Source: Dunaliella salina (Eukaryota; Chlorophyta; Chlorophyceae; Chlamydomonadales; Dunaliellaceae). Taken from it: a stretch of 12,888 nucleotides of DNA. The DNA is taken from assembly GCA_002284615.2 (NCBI GenBank), contig MU069805.1, positions 196,543-209,430 of the forward strand, in the 5' to 3' direction. This document shows positions 6,453 through 12,888 of this stretch, one piece after another. The translations under genes were made by a program, and so were the position numbers. A model generated the notes under the pieces. That model was not told where the DNA came from and did not search any database. It saw only the letters and a list, made by a program, of their open reading frames with translations. Numbering within the stretch: the first letter of the stretch is position 1; each line of letters begins with the position of its first letter.

Positions 6453-8266
6453 GCAAACCCCTCTCCAGATGAGGGGTCAGTGCTTGGGCTCTTCTTGAGA
6501 GTCACAGCATGACCCCTTCCATTTGCATGGGGGATGGTGAGGATTACTGCATCTTTGTAGGCTGCGTTGAGCAAAGTGTTTTCGATCAAACTTTTTGTTA
6601 TTTTCCCTGGAGAGCAGTGAGGGTGAGTAATCTGGAGAATGTAATCTTTCTCTTGATTCCAAGACAATTTGCTAAGGTAGTGGTTGAAGATCATAATGTT
6701 GAAGTTTCCTGATCCTTGGGTGTAATAGCGGCTTAGGTGGATGTGTCGCTGCAGGTTAAGACTCAAAAGGGAATCCTCCATGCGGCGTACGTGTGACAGA
6801 ACACTATGGCCAGAGATGATCGGTTCACCTAGGGCCATATTAAAGGAGTGGACCAGACAGAAAGCTTTCTCTTGTTTTTCCATGTACTGTGAATTTTGGG
6901 GATCGAGAGTGTTATCTCTTGTATTGCCATTTAGATAAGAAATCTTGAAGGCAGTGAAGGGGGGTAAATTCCTTTGGGAGCGCAAGTTGATGGGAGCTTC
7001 CTTGAGGGAGTCCAGTAATTTCCAGACTCCCTGGAATTTTTTAATGGCAAAAGCATGGTGATGGCTGCGGCATAGGAAAGCATTACAGCCGTGCTGAAGA
7101 GCGTGTAGGTCAAGAGCGTCTGAGATATGGTTGCTGTTACTATAACCAAAAGAAGCGATTTCAGTTTGTTGAAGGTTGTTATTGAGCATCCATTGACCAG
7201 GGGCATTGTCAGAGAAGCCTGCGCCTGGTTCATAGGCATAGAGCCATCCCAAGGTAGGGTCATTTCTGTGTTGGATGTAAATAAAATTCTCCAGAGACTC
7301 TGGTGTGACTATGCATGCTCCAAAAGCATTGTTCATAGCGTGTACTTGGCAGTGGTAGCTAGTGTGACCTTGTTGCTCAAAATACAAATTATTTGGGCAA
7401 GGGGGCATACCCAACTGCATCATATGGCTGTTATGCAAGTGCTCATGAGTCACATGGCAGATACTGTCGTCAGGAACATACCTTGTAGAGGGTTGAGGCC
7501 CTGGATGCCATTTTTGCACAAGCATCCAGTATGGAATGTGGTCCAGCAATCTCCAAGGGAGGGTCAGGAGGATCCTGAAGAAGCAGGAGGGAGGTTCATG
7601 GGCACAGGGAGGTTCTGGGAGCCGCTCCGTGTATTTTTCACTACCATTTGGGCTAGGGGCCATGCCCGGTTGCATCATGTCATTGTGAACTGTGTTTTTG
7701 CTGGTATCAGAAGGAAATGTAACATCAGAGTCCCCCTCGCCAGGAAGGTGTGTCGGCAACCTGCAATTAACGGGTAATTTGCTTAAGTGTTGAAATTTGG
7801 AAAAATTTTGCCAGAGGTTCCTCCCTCCCATCCGGGAAGGTGAATTTTTGAAAGGGGGGTTATGGCTGGTAGGGGTAGGTGTGGGGGCACTGGCAGTAGG
7901 GGAGTAGCAGGGTGCAGAGGTGGATGCTTCCATGATGGTGCAGAGTGCGGAGCATGCTGCCTTCCGTTTGGCCGGTCTTCCTTTGATGTGCTTTGCTGCA
8001 CGCATAAGGAGCAGGATTGTGGAGTTAATTTTGGCCTTGCGTGTTGGAGCTTGGACATGGAAATGGATGTGCACAGCTGCCAGAAGAAAGGCTGCCTTGT
8101 GCTTTTGGGCTTGTGCGTTACTGCTGCATTTGTGCTCAGGATAGGCATTACAGGAAGATTTCCTAGTATGTAAGTGGCATGGGTTGCCCATGCATGTGTG
8201 GGGCTGTGTGGGAGTAGATGAGTCTGCAGTATCCATGCTTTGGCTGTTGTCTGCAATTGATGACAT
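6332..8266 (-). CDS. LINE ORF1-like protein with tandem Josephin-like cysteine protease domains
   Basis: Role (inferred): ubiquitin-type cysteine protease carried by the retrotransposon. The frame opens at 8320 after a TGA; the codon at 8317 is TTG, so I take the ATG at 8264-8266, giving 644 aa. Residues 1-190 are low-complexity and polar, with a basic GRPAKRK stretch near 96-102 that could be a nuclear signal. An MMQxGMxPxPN motif occurs twice, at 197-207 and 282-292. Domain 1 (about 294-433) has C306-x2-H309-x2-NN, then H404 in HAFAI, then W-x-LLD419SL. Domain 2 (about 459-638) has EKQE, C470-x2-H473-x2-N476, H586, and W-x-LLD610SL. Known: Josephin enzymes such as ataxin-3 use a Cys near a Gln, a C-x2-H-x2-NN box, and a His followed 15 residues later by Asn in WxLLNSL. 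The His-to-third-residue spacing of 15 matches exactly in domain 1; in domain 2 it is 24, with a Ser/Pro-rich insert. Asp replaces the third-residue Asn in both. The domains are diverged from each other, so the duplication is not recent. A different papain-fold family is possible but the motif match is good. Confidence 0.8.
   Translation of the reverse strand: MSSIADNSQSMDTADSSTPTQPHTCMGNPCHLHTRKSSCNAYPEHKCSSNAQAQKHKAAFLLAAVHIHFHVQAPTRKAKINSTILLLMRAAKHIKGRPAKRKAACSALCTIMEASTSAPCYSPTASAPTPTPTSHNPPFKNSPSRMGGRNLWQNFSKFQHLSKLPVNCRLPTHLPGEGDSDVTFPSDTSKNTVHNDMMQPGMAPSPNGSEKYTERLPEPPCAHEPPSCFFRILLTLPWRLLDHIPYWMLVQKWHPGPQPSTRYVPDDSICHVTHEHLHNSHMMQLGMPPCPNNLYFEQQGHTSYHCQVHAMNNAFGACIVTPESLENFIYIQHRNDPTLGWLYAYEPGAGFSDNAPGQWMLNNNLQQTEIASFGYSNSNHISDALDLHALQHGCNAFLCRSHHHAFAIKKFQGVWKLLDSLKEAPINLRSQRNLPPFTAFKISYLNGNTRDNTLDPQNSQYMEKQEKAFCLVHSFNMALGEPIISGHSVLSHVRRMEDSLLSLNLQRHIHLSRYYTQGSGNFNIMIFNHYLSKLSWNQEKDYILQITHPHCSPGKITKSLIENTLLNAAYKDAVILTIPHANGRGHAVTLKKSPSTDPSSGEGFAWLLLDSLKDHPQPLQSLKVIGKIFKVAYLLSREEVYGMA
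6353..6892 (-). other. Josephin-like domain 2 (within the 6332-8266 CDS)
   Basis: The sequence reads EKQE, then Cys at 6857-6859 in a C-x2-H box with a following Asn, then His at 6509-6511, then a WLLLDSL motif with Asp at 6437-6439. The Cys-to-His spacing is 116 residues and the His-to-Asp spacing is 24, the excess being a Ser/Pro/Asp insert. The EKQE-x3-C pattern resembles ataxin-3 more closely than domain 1 does. The second Asn of the NN pair is replaced by Met. Confidence 0.72.
6968..7387 (-). other. Josephin-like domain 1 (within the 6332-8266 CDS)
   Basis: The catalytic Cys codon is at 7349-7351, inside a C-x2-H-x2-NN box preceded by a QQG. The catalytic His codon is at 7055-7057, within HAFAI. 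The third residue, an Asp codon at 7010-7012, lies in a WKLLDSL motif. The Cys-to-His spacing of 98 residues is close to ataxin-3 (14 to 119). All three residues are intact, so by sequence this domain could be active. Confidence 0.78.
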
Positions 8267-8319
8267 TGGAAGGTCGCCATCTTCCCTTGGTCCGCTTCCA
8301 TCTTTGGTATCTACCAAGG

Positions 8320-8361
8320 TTCAGCTGTAAGGCACCAAGCTTCAGCTGCAAGGCACGGAGC
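8320..8361 (+). repeat. 21-bp direct repeat, two copies
   Basis: TTCAGCTG followed by (T/C)AAGGCAC occurs at 8320-8340 and again at 8341-8361, with 18 of 21 bases identical. It lies just upstream of the first element ORF (minus-strand sense), in the probable 5' untranslated region of the LINE. Confidence 0.85.
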
Positions 8362-8508
8362 TTGCAAAGCAGGAGTGATTGAAGGGGCATGGGCCTGCCG
8401 TGGCAGAAGGCCCATGCACACCAAAGCAGAGAAATTATGATGCAAATGTATGTACGAACAAGTGCAATTGTGTGTGTGACTGGGTGAAACGCGCGGATGA
8501 GCGCAGAC

Positions 8509-8544
8509 GGTACTGGGGACGGTACTGGGGACGGTACTGGGGAG
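8509..8544 (+). repeat. 12-bp tandem repeat GGTACTGGGGAC, three copies
   Basis: Three units start at 8509, 8521 and 8533; the last ends in G instead of C. The repeat lies in the probable 5' untranslated region of the LINE or just outside it. The GGTACTGG core recurs in the outer parts of the large repeat block at 10256 and 12180. Confidence 0.9.
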
Positions 8545-8627
8545 TACCTAATATTAAGAGTAATAAAGAAAATACAAGCCATTTTGATATGAAAAACATG
8601 AATACTAGAAAACATGGCGGTCTTGAT

Positions 8628-8723
8628 GATTACTCAGGAAATCACTGATTACCTCTCTAGTAATCACTGATTACTAACCCAATTCGAAATTGCTTTTCTA
8701 GGAATCGCATTTTTCATGATTAC
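8628..8723. repeat. Cluster of GATTAC / GTAATC motifs
   Basis: GATTAC is at 8628, 8647, 8669 and 8718, and the reverse complement GTAATC is at 8660, within 96 bp. GTAATC-ACT-GATTAC (8660-8674) is a perfect 6-bp inverted repeat with a 3-base spacer. This may be a protein-binding cluster or a fragment of a small mobile element; neither is shown. Confidence 0.6.
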
Positions 8724-9965
8724 CAGGTAACCAAGAGGGACTAGGCTGGTAAAGAAAAACAAACATTCCGACGCGGTTACCACCGATCAGATGTAGCGAC
8801 TGCATCCAGGACATGCGTGGCATTTTGACATAGAACTAAGAACCAGCGGTATGATAAGATAGAATGATTCCTGACTACCATCATAAGCAGGCTCCCTTGA
8901 ACCCTTACAGAAAACCCAGCATTTGTGCCGAGTGTGCCGATGGGTCAGTTTCTGACCTCCTTATTTCCTTTTTTTGAATACGCGGGATATCCATATATGA
9001 TGATGATACAACAAATACAAAATTTTGAGAGCAAAAAACAGTCCCATGGTGGAGTTCTTTTCCTTTTTTGGGTGATCTGATGCCAGGAGAGTGAACTGGG
9101 TTCCTCGGATTTTTTTTCCATTTTGCCAACAACATTTCCATGAATGATAATGGTAGAAAGGCTCAGATTTGAGAGGGAACCACAAGAAAGAGCACGTCTG
9201 GCAAATTGGCCAGCTGATGCCCTCTGCAACTTTCACCAATTACGGTACATGTGATACAGGGCGTAAAAATGCCTGGCATGGTTAGACTCGAGAAATAAAA
9301 CCGGGAAAGAGTGTGTCCCGGGGAATTACCCACCAAAGGAAAAACCCAATACAAAGGGCGCCCAAATTGAGTTTTGGCTCTTCTTTTCAGTTTCTGAATC
9401 AGCAGGATGTAATCAAGGTATATAGATCTCACACTTACAAAACTATGGGAGTGAACCAGGGCGAGGTTCCCCCCTTGCCATTTCAGGTGATCTGGAGTCC
9501 TTCCACATTCTTGGTGAATATGATGGTTTATGAAATTAAGAATGGTTTGGGTGGTCAAGTGGAAAAATGGAACGGGAAGCGTATTACCATATCAACTCTG
9601 GGTTTATTGTGAGGAATCAATTAACCCCCTGCGCCCCTGGCAGTTCTCCAGCGTCAATGGAAATTATTTTTTTTCGGCCTCGCAGAATTATCAGTTTATA
9701 CTTTGGCCATTCCAGCGCCCAGAAATGGACTCACACGTCCCAAAGGGACAGAGGACTCTTTTCGACGTGGGCTGCACTAAACGCAAGCGCACAGAGGAAG
9801 AAGTGGGGAGCCCGACCAAGCCCCGGGAGCTCTGTACCGCCTGAAGCCCACTCTTGCTGTCCATGTGCCCGTATGCAGCAGAGGGGAAATTGCATATGCA
9901 GCAACTAGGCCTAAAGGCCTGTTCCTCCGCCCCCACCGCCTTAAGCTGCTTCCTAGAGCTGCATG
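8724..9965. other. Stretch of about 1.2 kb without a recognised gene
   Basis: No protein family, RNA gene or repeat is recognised. The longest coherent signal is a minus-strand frame from 9591 to 8905, broken only by a TGA at 9163-9165; its translation matches nothing I know, and competing frames are also open, so it may be chance. Several A- and T-runs (for example 9110-9117 and 9667-9673) are present. The region could be host intergenic DNA or an old degraded element. Confidence 0.5.

Positions 9966-10032
<67 letters not shown>
9966..10032 (+). repeat. (ATC)n trinucleotide microsatellite
   Basis: About 22 uninterrupted CAT units run from 9966 to 10032, followed by an interrupted tail of CAA and CAT units to about 10048. 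The open frames through it (poly-Asp, poly-Ser, poly-Ile, poly-Met) are artefacts of the repeat. Confidence 0.97.
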
Positions 10033-10033
<1 letters not shown>

Positions 10034-10250
10034 ACAACATCATCAACATGGCCCTGGCACAATTGTGAAAGCAGGCCAGGGGCAGGGGTGGTGTGGGTGC
10101 CTGCAGGAGGAGACTTTGGAGGGGAGGCTGAGGTAGCGCACACGGACTGAGGGGTTGGATGCAGCTTTGGAGAGGGCTAAGGACCAGGCGCCATTTCTCG
10201 CTGAAAGTTTTCATGGTCTTTGAATTCGCAAGTTCATAAAACGTCAGAGG

Positions 10251-10381
10251 AACCAGGTACTGGTACCTATTTCGTAGGTACCCTGTCTAGAAAATTAGTA
10301 CCTGAAATGAGTACTTGTACCTGGGTACGGGAACCGGGTTCGTGTACCTGGTACCGCAAAGGTACCAGGTACTCAGTACCC
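10251..10381. repeat. Left outer cluster of scattered GGTAC motifs
   Basis: Irregularly spaced GGTACC, GGTACT, AGTACC and GTACCTGG motifs form a less regular flank to the array that follows. CAGGTACTGGTACC at 10254-10267 recurs at 12178-12191 on the far side, in the same orientation. An AT-rich strip at about 10390-10427 separates this cluster from the array. Confidence 0.75.
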
Positions 10382-10429
10382 AGAGTTTCTGGCATTAATA
10401 ATCATTTATGTATTTATTTATTTTTTACG

Positions 10430-10774
10430 GGTACCTGGTTCATGCGGTACCCGTGGTACCTGCAGTACCTGCGGAACCTGCGGTACCTGTGGTACCTGCG
10501 GTACCTGTGGTACCTGCAGTACCTGTGGTACATGCCGTACCTGTGGTACCTGCGGTACCTATGGTACCCGCGGTACCTGTGGTACTTGCGATATCCCGCA
10601 GGTACGTACCTGCGGTACCTGCGGTACCTGTGGTACCTGCGGTACCTATGGTACCTGTGGTACCTGTGGTACTTGTGGTACCTGTGGTACCTGTGGTACC
10701 TGCGGTACCCACGGTACCTACGGTACTTGTGGTACCTGTGGTAACTGCGGTACCTGCAGTTCCTGCAGTACCTA
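10430..10774 (+). repeat. 9-bp minisatellite array, unit GGTACCTG(C/T) (left arm)
   Basis: About 37 tandem 9-mers, mostly GGTACCTGC or GGTACCTGT, with point variants such as ACT for ACC and ATATCC near 10590. Because the unit is a multiple of three and lacks stops, every frame is open (Val-Pro-Ala, Trp-Tyr-Leu or Gly-Thr type strings). I do not regard these as proteins. The unit contains the KpnI palindrome GGTACC. Confidence 0.97.
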
Positions 10775-11228
10775 TTGTTTTAGGTTTAGGTTAGGTTGGG
10801 TTCATTAGGCTTAGGTTAGGGATAGGTTAGGTTTATTAGATTTAGGTTAGGGATAGGTTAGGTTCATTAGGTTAAGGTTAGGGATAGTTTAAGTTAGGTT
10901 AGGGATAGGTTAGGTTAATTAGATTTAGGTTAGGGATAGGTTAGGTTAATTAGGTTTAGGTTAGGGATAGGTTAGGTTCATAATGTTTAGGTTAGGGATA
11001 GGTTAGGTTAATTAGGTTTAGGTTACGGATAGCTATAGGTCAGGTTAATTAGGTATAGGTTAGGGATAGGTTAGGTTAATTAGGGATTGGTTAGGGATAG
11101 GTTAATTAGGTTAAGTTAATTAGGCTTAGGTTAGGGATAGGTTAGGTTAGGGTAGGGTAGATAAGGTTAATTAGGTTTAAGGTTAGGGATAGGCTAGGTT
11201 AGGTTATATCCTAATTAGGTTTAAGTTA
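10775..11228 (+). repeat. 31-bp telomere-like TTAGG array (core)
   Basis: The array is built of TTAGG, TTTAGG and TTAGGG pieces with a recurring GGGATAGG. The GATAGG landmark falls at 10821, 10852, 10883, 10904, 10935, 10966, 10997 and 11028, so the period is 31 bp with one 21-bp step. Units degrade after about 11040. It resembles telomeric repeats but is not a perfect short telomere unit, so I read it as a telomere-like satellite or interstitial relic. Confidence 0.93.
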
Positions 11229-11263
11229 AAAATACAAACCCCCAAGATCTAGGGGTTGTAGAA

Positions 11264-12119
11264 TGTACCAGGAACCCCAGGTACCATAGGTACCACAAGT
11301 ACCACAGGCACCACAGGAACTGCAATTACCAGAGGAACTTGAGGAACTCCGGGTACCACAGGTTCGCAGGTATCACAGGTACTGCAGGTACCAGATACTC
11401 CAGGAACCCCAAGTACCATAGGCACCACAGGTATCACAGGTACACCTACTGTAGGTACCAAAGGAACTCGAGGAACTCCAGGTACCCTAGGTACCACAGG
11501 TACCACAGGTACCACAAGTACTGCAGGTACCGGAGGAACTCCAGGAACCCCAGGTACCACAGGTACCACAGGTACTGCAGGTGCCATGGCCAGGCTGGCC
11601 AGGGGAACTCGAGGAACTCCAGGAACCCCAGGTACCACAGGTACTGCAGGAACCAGAGGAACTCCAAGAACCCCGGTACCAGAGGTACTGCAGGTACCAG
11701 AGGAACTCGAGGAACCCCAGGTACCACAAGTACCACAGGTACCACAGGTATTGCACATACCAGAGGAACTCCAAGAACCACAAGTACCCCAGGTACCACA
11801 GGTACCACAGGTACCACAGGTACTGCAGGTACCATGGTCTGGCGCCAGAGGAACTCCAAGAATTCTTGGTTCGAACCACAGGTACCACAGGTACTGCAGG
11901 TACCAGAGGAACTCCAAGAACCACAGGTACTGCAGGTACCAGAGGATATCCAAGAACCACAGGTACGTACCCCAGGTACTGCAGGTATACCATAGGTACT
12001 GCAGGTACCAGAGGAACTCCAAGAACCACAGGTACCACAGGTACTGCAGGTACCAGAGGAACTCGAGGAACCCCAGGTACTCCAGGTTCCCCAGGTACCA
12101 CAGGTACCGCGGGTACTGG
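11264..12119 (+). repeat. 9-bp-based GGTACC(A/G)CA array in inverted orientation (right arm)
   Basis: Units are GGTACCACA, GGTACTGCA and GGTACCAGA, interspersed with GGAACTCCA and AGAACCACA variants. The base unit is the reverse complement of the left-arm unit, so the two arrays are inverted relative to each other. The GGAACTC variants recur at spacings that are often multiples of nine, such as 45 and 63, suggesting a higher-order unit. Long open frames on both strands are repeat artefacts. Non-repeat islands occur at about 11585-11605 and 11834-11880. Confidence 0.95.
11856..11878. repeat. Two overlapping perfect palindromes inside the right arm
   Basis: CCAAGAATTCTTGG at 11856-11869 is a 14-bp perfect palindrome. 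It overlaps TGGTTCGAACCA at 11867-11878, a 12-bp perfect palindrome. They interrupt the 9-bp periodicity of the array. Confidence 0.9.
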
Positions 12120-12191
12120 ATTATTTTAAATGTTTTTAATATAAAATATATACAGGTACCAGGTGCTTATACAGGTACAGGTACTGGTACC
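12120..12191. repeat. AT-rich strip and right outer GGTAC cluster
   Basis: An AT-rich strip (12120-12152) is followed by GGTACC, AGGTAC and GGTACTGGTACC motifs. It mirrors the order seen outside the left arm: array, AT-rich strip, then loose GGTAC motifs. Confidence 0.7.
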
Positions 12192-12290
12192 TTACCCCAT
12201 TGTCGTTTTATCCCTCGGTACTGGTACCTTACCCCATTGTCGTTTTATCCCTCGGTACTGGTACCTTACCCCATTGTCGTTTTATCCCTC
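12180..12290 (+). repeat. 37-bp tandem repeat, three copies
   Basis: Units at 12180-12216, 12217-12253 and 12254-12290, each starting GGTACTGGTACCTTACCCC and ending TTTTATCCCTC, appear identical. There are no variable spacers, so it is a plain tandem repeat. Confidence 0.96.
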
Positions 12291-12690
12291 CCAATAAATC
12301 AGCGTCGCAAAACATTGGCATCGATACGGTAAGGAATGGACTTGGTGATTAGTCTGAAACAATAATCCAATAAAATTACGCGGGCTCAATGCAATACCTA
12401 ATTTTCAAGGGGGTGCAATGCATTCCGGAAGCCCTAAATTGCGTCAATCATCTGAACCGGGACTATGATGACTTTCTACATATTTATGTTGGGTACTTTA
12501 AAACTGCAACATGCCTCCTCAGTTGTCCAACACATGTGTGAGATCCTGCCTCCCGGGACGCAAAAGTTTGTGAATGCTTCGTTGGCCTTTAGCTGTGTTC
12601 TTGCTGTTGTCCAAGGAATGCACACAAGCTGTTTTTATAACGACCGGGGAGGCATTTGTTGAGGTGGGGTGTCAATCAAAAAAGTAGTTC
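12291..12690. other. About 400 bp with no recognised feature
   Basis: I see no gene, RNA or repeat here. A 65-codon plus-strand frame from an ATG at 12465 has a hydrophobic middle, but no family match and no support for expression, so it is not called as a gene. Confidence 0.5.
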
Positions 12691-12734
12691 TCATGTGTGT
12701 CACATCTCATGTGTGTCACATTTCATGTGTGTTA
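12691..12734 (+). repeat. 16-bp tandem repeat, about 2.7 copies
   Basis: TCATGTGTGTCACAT(C/T) starts at 12691, 12707 and 12723; the third copy diverges after TCATGTGTGT. Confidence 0.88.
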
Positions 12735-12743
12735 GGCAGATAT

Positions 12744-12773
12744 ATTAGATGGGCAGCAGGCTGCCCATCTAAT
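12744..12773. repeat. 14-bp-stem palindrome with 2-base centre
   Basis: ATTAGATGGGCAGC (12744-12757) is followed by AG, and its exact reverse complement ends at 12773. The two-base centre makes this a near-perfect palindrome able to extrude as a cruciform or to form a hairpin in RNA. No coding context is visible. Confidence 0.92.
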
Positions 12774-12850
12774 TTGAGCTCAGCGATGCTTCCCTGCGTG
12801 TCTTCTCCGAGTTTCAGGAAGTCAAGTTGCTCCCATGCCCCCTGTGTATG

Positions 12851-12853
<3 letters not shown>

Positions 12854-12888
<35 letters not shown>
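12854..12888 (+). repeat. (AC)n dinucleotide microsatellite at window end
   Basis: An uninterrupted AC run of 35 bases reaches the last base of the window, so its true length is unknown. Confidence 0.97.

Larger units (their letters stand above)
1..8320 (-). mobile_element. Non-LTR retrotransposon (LINE) copy, minus strand, 3' part cut by window edge
   Basis: Seen: on the minus strand, consecutive reading frames encode two Josephin-like protease domains, an APE endonuclease, a reverse transcriptase with the expected motif series, a PHD finger and a further open frame running to the window start. Known: APE followed by RT, with no LTRs or integrase, is the hallmark of APE-class LINEs. The frames are disrupted by a handful of frameshifts and stops, so this copy looks recently inactivated rather than ancient; some breaks may be sequencing errors, given eleven N bases in the window. 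No RNase H and no restriction-like endonuclease domain could be seen. The 5' boundary is not defined by a target-site duplication that I can find; the first large ORF opens at 8320 and the true 5' end may lie between there and about 8660. The 3' end and tail lie outside the window. Clade assignment is open. Confidence 0.92.

Noticed and set aside
7127..7777. 216-codon plus-strand open frame
   Set aside because: Antisense shadow of the Josephin-like ORF, which has clear motif support on the minus strand.
9060..9110. An RGTQFT string on the minus strand, reminiscent of retroviral-type integrase
   Set aside because: Flanking residues do not show the integrase D-D-E context or a zinc-binding region; a six-residue match is too weak.
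9691..10214. Frames with poly-Asp, poly-Met, poly-Ser or poly-Ile runs
   Set aside because: Produced by the (ATC)n microsatellite in different phases.
10220..10794. Long plus-strand open frames rich in Val-Pro-Ala or Trp-Tyr-Leu, and a Gly-Thr frame on the minus strand
   Set aside because: They are direct products of a 9-bp stop-free tandem repeat; all phases are open, so they carry no coding evidence.
11834..11890. A functional tRNA gene
   Set aside because: Only a B-box-like palindrome is present; acceptor and anticodon arms do not form a cloverleaf.
12180..12290. CRISPR-like array
   Set aside because: Three identical contiguous 37-bp units with no variable spacers, in a eukaryotic repeat context.
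11249..12332. Several frames of 137-257 codons on both strands in the right array
   Set aside because: Same repeat artefact; translations are periodic strings in every phase.
12465..12662. 65-codon plus-strand ORF with ATG
   Set aside because: Short, no family resemblance, no supporting context.
12744..12773. Rho-independent terminator
   Set aside because: No T-run follows the stem, and the window is eukaryotic.

Overview
The window is eukaryotic repeat DNA. It carries a large non-LTR retrotransposon (LINE), several tandem-repeat blocks and microsatellites, and no operon-like or prokaryotic features. I cannot name the host: no conserved host gene is visible, and the repeats are not diagnostic.

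Positions 1 to about 8,320 hold one LINE copy on the minus strand, its 3' part cut off by the window start. Read in its own direction, its coding order is: (i) a 644-codon ORF (8266-6332) with two tandem Josephin-like cysteine protease domains; (ii) a Ser/Thr/Pro-rich linker (about 6452-6090); (iii) an APE-type endonuclease (6130-4976); (iv) a basic linker and the reverse transcriptase (about 5000-2855); (v) a long post-RT region with two KRTRS motifs (2324-978); (vi) a C4HC3 PHD finger (589-774 within 535-1182); and (vii) a further open frame that leaves the window at position 1. The copy is broken by a few frameshifts and in-frame stops (TAA 3563-3565; TGA 2855-2857, seen again at 2325-2327 in the duplicated copy; TAA 535-537). 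Seven of the eleven N bases cluster at 5266-5340, and two of them fall on the endonuclease catalytic SDH codons.

A 530-bp segment occurs twice in perfect tandem (2149-2678 and 2679-3208) with a single N exactly at the junction. This is most likely an assembly join. Collapsing it puts the RT and post-RT frames back in register.

Positions 8,320-9,960 contain the presumed 5' end of the element, small repeats, and about 1.3 kb without a recognised gene. From 9,966 onward the window is almost wholly repetitive. It holds an (ATC)n tract, then a large symmetric block (10251-12191): a 9-bp GGTACC-based array, a 31-bp telomere-like TTAGG array, and a longer GGTACC-based array in the opposite orientation, each arm followed outward by a short AT-rich strip and scattered GGTAC motifs. 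This resembles a foldback-type element or palindromic satellite. Beyond it lie a 37-bp repeat in three copies, a 14-bp-stem palindrome and a terminal (AC)n tract.

The strongest candidate for something undescribed is the LINE architecture itself: a double Josephin-like deubiquitinase-type protease upstream of APE-RT, with a PHD finger downstream of RT.
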